A stretch of DNA of 64,000 bases from Ischnura elegans (lineage: Eukaryota; Arthropoda; Insecta; Odonata; Coenagrionidae). The notes under the pieces are model-generated. The model had not been told where the DNA came from and searched no databases. It worked only from the letters and a program-made list of their open reading frames with translations. Both the position numbers and the translations under genes were made by a program. Where the stretch lies: the NCBI RefSeq assembly GCF_921293095.1, contig NC_060251.1, positions 38,607,644 through 38,671,643 on the forward strand, written 5' to 3'. Below, piece after piece: positions 61,101 to 64,000 of the stretch (its first letter is position 1; every line of letters begins with the position of its first letter).

Positions 61101-63457
61101 ATTAAAATATGATATTTTGGATTTATTTGTAAATGTTTTATTCGTTGACCCTTAGGGAGGCGAAAATCTCAAAGGGTGTCAAACACCAAATATTTTTTCA
61201 TACATATTTCATGTATTTTTTGTATTATGAGGGATTGAAATTATTATTTATTTCTCTACTATTGCGTTGAAGGAATATGATGTTGGGGAACGATGCATAA
61301 ATAGCAATACCTATTATCAGCGTCGGGGGTCGGTAAATCGACGACCCTATGCGACCCCCTATACAATTTGATACGACTCTTTAATCTAATTGCTTTTAAT
61401 TAGTTTGGCTGTAAAAATAGTGGGAGTACTTGTGGAGAGAAAATATTTTGCTTACATTGAGAGTAGAACTACATTTAAACCTCGTTTATCCGGATTTATT
61501 GGGACTGGACAATAACCGGATAAACCGGAAGCAATAGTAATAAAAAAAATAAGCACTGTAGTGAAATATAAAAAGTAAGCATATATTTATTGTGCGATAT
61601 TGACCATAAGCACACCTCTCTACACAATAAACTACGTACAAAGAAATCGTCTGTCTTCCATTGTTTTCATTTTGTGTGACGTTTAACCACTGTCTGATCA
61701 CATAATCGCTTGATTACGTAAAGGTCACCCCGTGCCGTGTCAGGTCTAATCAGGGCCGGATTAAGATGAAAGGAGGCCGTGGGCTATTCAACTTATGTGG
61801 CACTTTTACCTCCTATTTTTAAATTTATAAAATACATGAGAGGTAATATAATACATCAATACGTTGGTGTATATAAATATGTTAAATGAAACATGTTGTG
61901 ATAGATATTCAACTTTGCAAAAAAATTGTGTTCACTGCCTTAAGAATAGTGAAATTGTAATATTTCTAACAATATGAATGTAGGCTTCTCTTGATCTTAA
62001 GGCTCTAGGCTGAATCCTAGTTAGCCTAAAGCAGTACCTACTTAATTTCAGCCGGAACGTACCGGAATGACGTTCCGGCACCTCTTAGGTGAAAATTGGA
62101 TTAATCAAAAATGGCCAGATGTTTTTACATTTGGTAAAACATGATTCCTATTATTACATTTATTAAAAGTTTATAAAATCGGAAGTTGTATGGGGAGGGG
62201 ATTTTTTTAGTAATTAAACACTGGCCAATAGAAAAATCCGGCCTTGGGTGTAGCCTTAAGGTAGTTACAGAGACATCGGCTGAAGACAAGTGATGTACTC
62301 GGGCTACCTATTATTACCGCAAAAGAGTCGCCGAAAAACTTTAAACAGAAGAAAACATAGATGGGAATAGATTGTGAGTGCAATTTCGCACCTCCGCACA
62401 TTGCAAGCGTCAAAAATTATTCTTTGAAAGGTATTTACAGGAGTCAACTTGACTAGTTTCAACACTTTCGAAACTTTGCACACTGAACTGTTGGGGACAC
62501 ACCATGACTAAATATTCACAATCTGAGTATTAAATCCGAAATAAATATATATTTATTTAAAAACAAAAGAAATGCAATACGCATGTAAAATCCGGGAAAC
62601 TAAATTTATTTGCGTAATTTAGGCGAAGTCGGTATAGTGGTTTTCGTTTTGTGGTATTGGTACGAGAGATTCCCTGCCGCCTTGGCAGTTTCAGGCAGTT
62701 TTTCGCAAATATCTTTCTTATTTCATCATGAATGCATACTTTCCCGTGCATATTAAGATTCGTCATAAAATTTTGCTTCTAATGAGTGCAGTCTTACCAA
62801 CGTCTTGTTACAAACAGGTTCGCTAGCTCGAAAAAACCGTATTTCTCCATACCCTTGCCCATGTTAAATTATCCTAATTTTACCGTCTAATATCTCAAAA
62901 ACGACATATGCGAATACCTTTTTTTTGATCATTTTAAGCGCATCTTTCAAAGAATATTTGACCAAAGTTTCATCAAAGTCTTGTACCTTCACCGAGGCGC
63001 TTGAACTACCTTAAACGATACTTATCACCCAAATAAACGATACTTATCGATAAATAAACGATAATTATCACGTAATCACCCAAATCTCCGCTCCGGATAA
63101 ACCGGAGAGTCGGATTATTGAGGCCCGGATAAGCGAGGTTCTACTGTATTGTGATTTATATCCCATACTGATGGCTGATGTTGAAGACCTACCTTGAGAC
63201 CCGGGAAATATCCAAGGAGGAGTGGCAGTTGTCTTATTTGTTCTGGCACTCCGCTCAGCGCCTCTCGCATCACAGCCATGACTTTCTGGGCTCGAACCCG
63301 GACCATTCCGCCGATGGTGCCGTATCCGTCTCTGCCTTCCGGTGTCGTCTCGTTGCCCGACTCGTCCTCTGCGTCGTGGCAATCGACGCTCGAGCTGTCG
63401 GGTGTCGGAAATGCAGGGGGCAGCGACCCGTCTCTCGAACCACCTGTCCTGACATCC
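33985..63457 (-). CDS. PLB1: Phospholipase B1-like GDSL/SGNH lipase (seven exons, 5' end outside)
   Basis: A membrane-associated phospholipase B family esterase that hydrolyses acyl esters of phospholipids. The in-window exons join on the minus strand as 63457-63193, 53127-52920, 46601-46372, 42608-42446, 40635-40484, 38042-37877 and 34145-33985. All have GT-AG borders, and phases 0, 1, 0, 1, 0, 1 match at each join, giving 447 residues plus stop. Catalytic blocks are intact: IAAIGDSIS (nucleophile serine), the QNGA glycine region, IGGNDIC (oxyanion asparagine), and DCFHFS (Asp and His). Family landmarks include [49 protein letters not shown] and [11 protein letters not shown]. The likely signal peptide and earlier exons lie beyond 64000. 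The exact 3' edge of the fifth exon (40484 or 40481) is ambiguous. No inactivating lesion is seen. Confidence 0.95.
34437..34627. repeat. 191-bp inverted repeat
   Basis: tcaggagagca... at the left is matched by ...tgctctcctga at the right. Inner blocks are also paired (gtaattactagaaggt / accttctagtaatcac). It lies in the last PLB1 intron. It resembles a small foldback MITE; the target duplication is unclear. Confidence 0.75.
34628..36754. other. PLB1 intron, nothing recognised
   Basis: AT-rich intronic sequence. Short open frames such as 35402-35617 show no family features. Confidence 0.45.
36755..36910 (+). repeat. Direct repeat, copy 1
   Basis: tgaaaagttataaatttgat ... gcaacgcgagtggcaagtgg aligns with 38357-38520 (tgaaaagttatgaatttgat ... 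gcgacgcgagtggcgac) in the same orientation. Class unknown. The two copies flank the exon at 38042-37877. Confidence 0.65.
37280..37575. repeat. hAT-type MITE (296 bp)
   Basis: Ends are caagggcgaatccagg and, inverted, cagacgcggatta. Flanks cctatgat and cctatatt agree at 6 of 8 positions. It is older or more diverged than the family A copies. Confidence 0.65.
37877..38042 (-). CDS. PLB1: PLB1-like exon with catalytic Asp and His
   Basis: The acceptor cgccccag opens [20 protein letters not shown]. The exon includes [18 protein letters not shown], the SGNH block V with D-x-x-H. The donor gtgagt is in phase 1. It is markedly GC-richer than the surrounding intron. Confidence 0.95.
38357..38520 (+). 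repeat. Direct repeat, copy 2
   Basis: Partner of 36755-36910, about 1.6 kb away. Confidence 0.65.
38521..39228. other. PLB1 intron, nothing recognised
   Basis: AT-rich; no supported feature. Confidence 0.45.
39229..39720 (-). mobile_element. Non-LTR retrotransposon 3' fragment, copy 1
   Basis: The minus strand encodes the C-terminal region that follows the RT domain in many non-LTR elements: [20 protein letters not shown], then [37 protein letters not shown] and a cysteine-bearing end. It finishes in an (AAT)n-like tail at about 39229-39243. It is 5'-truncated, as expected for a retroposed fragment. Compared with the copy at 60487-60934 it lacks about 14 bases near 39565, which shifts the frame. 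Confidence 0.8.
39721..40480. other. PLB1 intron, nothing recognised
   Basis: No supported feature. Confidence 0.4.
40484..40635 (-). CDS. PLB1: PLB1-like exon with CxC motif
   Basis: The acceptor tttttcag precedes [19 protein letters not shown], then [12 protein letters not shown] and [11 protein letters not shown]. It corresponds to the cysteine-rich C(T/S)CL segment between the GGND and QPFF blocks of PLB proteins. The exon has no internal ATG-initiated long frame and is seen only by homology and phase. The donor is either gtggta or, three bases later, gtaaat. Confidence 0.88.
40636..42445. other. PLB1 intron, nothing recognised
   Basis: An open frame at 41221-41508 (minus) exists but has no PLB similarity, and the neighbouring exons join without it. 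Confidence 0.5.
42446..42608 (-). CDS. PLB1: PLB1-like exon with GGND block
   Basis: The acceptor cattgcag opens [16 protein letters not shown], then [25 protein letters not shown] is SGNH block III. The donor gttgag is non-canonical past GT but gives the right phase (1). Confidence 0.93.
42771..43017. repeat. MITE with GAGGGGGTGAGA-type inverted ends, copy 2
   Basis: It starts attgagggggtgagaag and ends ctcaccccctcaat; the two ends are inverted copies. The interior aligns with 930-1186. Confidence 0.7.
43018..44775. other. PLB1 intron, nothing recognised
   Basis: No supported feature in about 1.7 kb. Confidence 0.45.
44776..45342 (+). mobile_element. Deleted mariner with unusually long terminal inverted repeats
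   Basis: Ends start CGAGGTGTGTTCAAAAAATA, with a duplicated TA (44774-44775 and 45343-45344). The inverted match extends about 70 bp inward on both sides, through ttatttattcatgaatatct, far beyond the 30 bp usual for mariners. The element is 567 bp and keeps only the C-terminal part of the transposase. Confidence 0.92.
44848..45188 (+). pseudogene. mariner transposase C-terminal fragment
   Basis: After the left inverted repeat the frame reads [20 protein letters not shown], then [39 protein letters not shown] and [11 protein letters not shown] to a stop at 45186-45188. The second and third catalytic aspartates (HHDN and APCD) are 34 residues apart, the D34D spacing of mariners. The N-terminal DNA-binding part and first aspartate are missing. 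Confidence 0.92.
45841..46161. repeat. hAT-type MITE (321 bp)
   Basis: Ends are caaggtttttcaactcgcgg and, inverted, cagaggcttcaacat. Flanks gtttgaag and gtctaaag match at 6 of 8 positions. CAGNGGTTTTCAA-type ends are typical of hAT-derived MITEs in animals. Confidence 0.65.
46372..46601 (-). CDS. PLB1: PLB1-like exon (block II region)
   Basis: The acceptor cttccag opens [20 protein letters not shown]. The exon continues [20 protein letters not shown] and [12 protein letters not shown] to donor gtagat. The glycine of QNGA is the SGNH block II position. Confidence 0.95.
46801..46870 (+). repeat. Short dispersed repeat, copy 1
   Basis: The segment gtgacttagtctggggtgag and following ctcaaacttacatatccaaac matches 54110-54170 (gggacttagtctggcgtgag, acatatacaaac). 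Class unknown. Confidence 0.5.
46871..49379. other. PLB1 intron, nothing recognised
   Basis: About 2.5 kb of AT-rich sequence. The open frame at 47510-47779 has no recognisable features. Confidence 0.45.
49380..49590 (-). mobile_element. tRNA-derived SINE
   Basis: On the minus strand a tRNA-like head (about 49585 to 49518) shows an A-box-like ggtgacagggtgagg and a B-box-like gggtttgagtcc, separated by gtcttcgcctgcaagaggtc. It is followed by a non-tRNA body (aagtagatttcccctatcc ...). The internal Pol III promoter elements identify a SINE rather than a working tRNA, because no acceptor stem pairs. Confidence 0.6.
49591..52537. other. PLB1 intron, nothing recognised
   Basis: About 3 kb with no supported feature. 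Confidence 0.4.
52538..52616. repeat. Short repeat with GCAAGCCGCCTAAAAG hairpin segment
   Basis: The catctacatctacataatac / ccgcaagccgcctaaa / tttggcagggggtg arrangement resembles a widespread arthropod interspersed repeat with a short conserved hairpin. The identification is from memory of the pattern. Confidence 0.45.
52920..53127 (-). CDS. PLB1: PLB1-like exon with nucleophile serine
   Basis: The acceptor gacgcag opens [19 protein letters not shown], then [20 protein letters not shown] and [18 protein letters not shown], to donor gtaagt in phase 1. GDS is the SGNH block I serine motif. The exon is strongly GC-rich relative to its surroundings, so open frames on both strands are shadows of it. 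Confidence 0.96.
53236..53470. repeat. Foldback repeat (arms about 95 bp)
   Basis: aaggaaagacaatggcagg on the left mirrors cctgccattgtctttcctt on the right. The arms also pair through catcatcag / ctgatgatg and aataattctat segments, around a spacer of about 45 bp (53330-53376). Confidence 0.85.
53480..53880 (-). repeat. Dispersed repeat with internal hairpin
   Basis: An inner inverted repeat (53572-53719) pairs ctttcgggcgtacctctgcg with cgcggaggaacgcccgaaag and gccatcctgctggc with gccagcaggatggc. The outer parts (53480-53520 and 53760-53880) match, inverted, the unit at 55130-55330. Confidence 0.65.
54110..54170 (+). repeat. Short dispersed repeat, copy 2
   Basis: Matches 46801-46870 in the same orientation. 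Confidence 0.5.
54256..54432. repeat. hAT-type MITE (177 bp) with a 22-base G run
   Basis: Ends are cagtggcggatctac and, inverted, cagtggcggatccagg. Flanks cttgtcgg (54248-54255) and cctgtcgg (54433-54440) match at 7 of 8. The poly(G) run at 54271-54292 lies just inside the left end. Confidence 0.85.
54441..55129. other. PLB1 intron, nothing recognised
   Basis: No supported feature. Confidence 0.4.
55130..55330 (+). repeat. Dispersed repeat, inverted partner of 53480-53880
   Basis: Contains acaatttctgtgccctatga, gatggaaatttcgtggaagc and tttatttaggtcaccgtgc. Each matches the minus strand of the 53.5-53.9 kb unit. It lacks that unit's central hairpin. Confidence 0.6.
55586..56313 (+). repeat. 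CAATAGGGTGGT-ended element, copy 3 (728 bp)
   Basis: Same block order as the copies at 10087 and 31692, ending taccctattgg. The conserved frame reads [20 protein letters not shown] local duplication of the gggatttcta segment (about 56132-56215, with ggagagaatgggattgaatg between) accounts for its extra length. Confidence 0.8.
56314..56855. other. PLB1 intron, nothing recognised
   Basis: No supported feature. Confidence 0.4.
56856..57094. repeat. PIF/Harbinger-like MITE, copy 2
   Basis: Inverted ends AGGCCTGGTTACACG / CGTGTAACCTGGCCT, with TAA on both sides (56853-56855 and 57095-57097). The ends extend inward as imperfect repeats through cattaacacgtac / gtacgtgttaat. Confidence 0.8.
57095..57956. 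other. PLB1 intron, nothing recognised
   Basis: No supported feature. Confidence 0.4.
57957..58625. mobile_element. Foldback element with mariner-like ends (669 bp)
   Basis: TA-flanked ends tagggtgtcccatttatctt and, inverted, cagggtgttccatttatctt. The arms are inverted copies for about 260 bp (57957-58215 against 58370-58625). The central part holds a direct repeat of about 42 bp (ggagttagctgtaaacaaat and ggagttagcagtaaacaaat). There is no transposase. TA target plus AGGGTGT ends suggest mobilisation by a Tc1/mariner-type enzyme. Confidence 0.85.
58626..60486. other. PLB1 intron, nothing recognised
   Basis: Open frames at 59146-59427 (two hydrophobic stretches) and 59979-60338 (basic) have no recognisable family, splice context or conserved neighbours. 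Non-coding is the likelier reading. Confidence 0.45.
60487..60934 (-). mobile_element. Non-LTR retrotransposon 3' fragment, copy 2
   Basis: Nearly identical to 39229-39654, with the same C-terminal coding region ([40 protein letters not shown]) and AAT-rich tail. It retains the 14 bases missing from the other copy (gctggggtattcaa near 60834), giving the continuous reading [18 protein letters not shown]. Confidence 0.82.
61472..63146. mobile_element. pogo/Tigger-like DNA transposon, degenerate (1,675 bp)
   Basis: The right end inverted reads CAGTAGAACCTCGCTTATCC and the left end reads CATTTAAACCTCGTTTATCC. Both are TA-flanked (61470-61471, 63147-63148), and a second paired block ccggataaaccgga sits just inside each end. 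CAGT-AACCTCG-TATCCGG ends are typical of pogo-type elements. No DDE transposase is recognisable. A hAT-like MITE seems inserted at about 61750-62246. Confidence 0.75.
61750..62246. repeat. Probable hAT-type MITE nested in the pogo-like element
   Basis: cagggccggattaag at the left and, inverted, caaggccggattttt at the right form plausible hAT ends. The flanking 8-mers (ggtctaat, ggtgtagc) agree at only about 5 of 8, so this is tentative. Confidence 0.45.
63193..63457 (-). CDS. PLB1: PLB1-like upstream exon (first visible)
   Basis: The acceptor ctcag follows a pyrimidine tract (tcctctcctatttacgacct). The exon encodes 88 codons with an acidic low-complexity part ([19 protein letters not shown]), then [20 protein letters not shown] and GYFPGLK to donor gtaggt, in phase with the next exon ([11 protein letters not shown]). 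It is GC-rich like the exon at 52920-53127. It aligns poorly with known PLB N-termini, as expected for the variable region before FPC, so assignment rests on phase, position and composition. Confidence 0.65.
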
Positions 63458-63603
63458 CTGAGGTCGTAAATAGGAGAGGATGAGAGGACATTCAACTTGG
63501 AATTCACCGCTCGCAGCTATTTGAATTTTATGTTAAAATGTTATGCAACAGACTGGAATAACTTTGGGACACATAAATGGATAATCTCGACGACCGGTTT
63601 TTG

Positions 63604-64000
63604 GATTTCCCATGCCGTTGCATTGTCCACCGGCATTGGGATCATCAGGAGAGCGTCTGGAACCCGGGGCTTGTAATTCATTCATTCTTTTCTGAAATTC
63701 ACATTGCATTCAAGCAACCTTACATGCGTTTTGCCGTGTGTGCATCATGAATCACCCCTCGTATTGGGACGTAGAAATGTCAGTCAAAATCGATTTTCCA
63801 GCAATCGATTTTTGATCGAAATAAAATACTCGACTTTTCAACAAAAATTGAAATTTGATTTCCCTCGCCGTTGCGTTGTCCACCGGCATTCGGCTGCTCA
63901 AGGGAGCATCTGGAATCAGGATCTTGTAATGAATTCATGCTTTTCTGAAATTCACGTTGCATTCAAGAAACCTAACGTAAATTTTGCCGTTTGTGCATCA
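63604..64000. repeat. Tandem repeat, period 253 bp, running off the window
   Basis: The unit starting gatttcccatgccgttgc at 63604 recurs from 63857 (gatttccctcgccgttgc). It shares ttgtccaccggcatt, ttcttttctgaaattcac and ttgcattcaag blocks in order. Only 1.6 units are visible. Confidence 0.75.

Overview
This window looks like nuclear DNA of an arthropod, most likely an insect. Genes are split into small exons by kilobase-scale introns with GT-AG borders, the base composition is AT-rich, and most of the intergenic space is transposable elements (RTE-type non-LTR, Ty3/Gypsy, mariner, pogo-like, hAT, PIF/Harbinger-like and foldback elements). No bacterial-type operon, rRNA gene or CRISPR array is present. 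The species cannot be named from this sequence alone.

Two host genes can be assembled exon by exon, both on the minus strand. (1) A PACRG-type gene (Parkin co-regulated gene, an axonemal doublet-microtubule inner protein) is complete in four exons between 13420 and 11364 and predicts 231 residues. Its upstream region carries a perfect RFX X-box palindrome (13557-13569), as expected for a ciliary gene. A possible short two-exon plus-strand gene starts 8 bases beyond that motif. (2) A phospholipase B1-like GDSL/SGNH lipase is spread over seven exons from 63457 to 33985 (29.5 kb). Every splice phase matches; the GDS, GGND and DCFH blocks are intact and the stop codon is present. Its 5' end lies beyond the window.

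Layout. 1-9.4 kb: non-coding, with many short hAT-type and other MITEs, most with visible 8-bp target duplications. 9.4-13.4 kb: PACRG, with two GTTGC-rich elements, one in its second intron and one beyond its last exon. 13.6-16.7 kb: possible divergent gene, a decayed non-LTR relic and two MITEs. 17.0-20.5 kb: nearly full-length RTE-like retrotransposon (minus), broken by one in-frame stop and two frameshifts. 20.8-31.0 kb: a Ty3/Gypsy element (minus) with 338-bp LTRs, a tRNA-Lys-type primer site, gag, an intact 1074-codon pol and a -1 slippery heptamer at the gag stop. It is itself interrupted by a 953-bp mariner in gag and a 3.16-kb hAT-type element, carrying a broken THAP-domain gene, in its 3' untranslated part. 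31-64 kb: the lipase exons embedded in introns filled with MITEs, a deleted mariner, a tRNA-derived SINE, foldback repeats, two copies of a non-LTR 3' end, a pogo-like element, and the start of a 253-bp tandem repeat at the right edge.

The host genes do not form a functional unit with each other. The other coding sequences belong to mobile elements, and only the Gypsy pol is an uninterrupted long reading frame.
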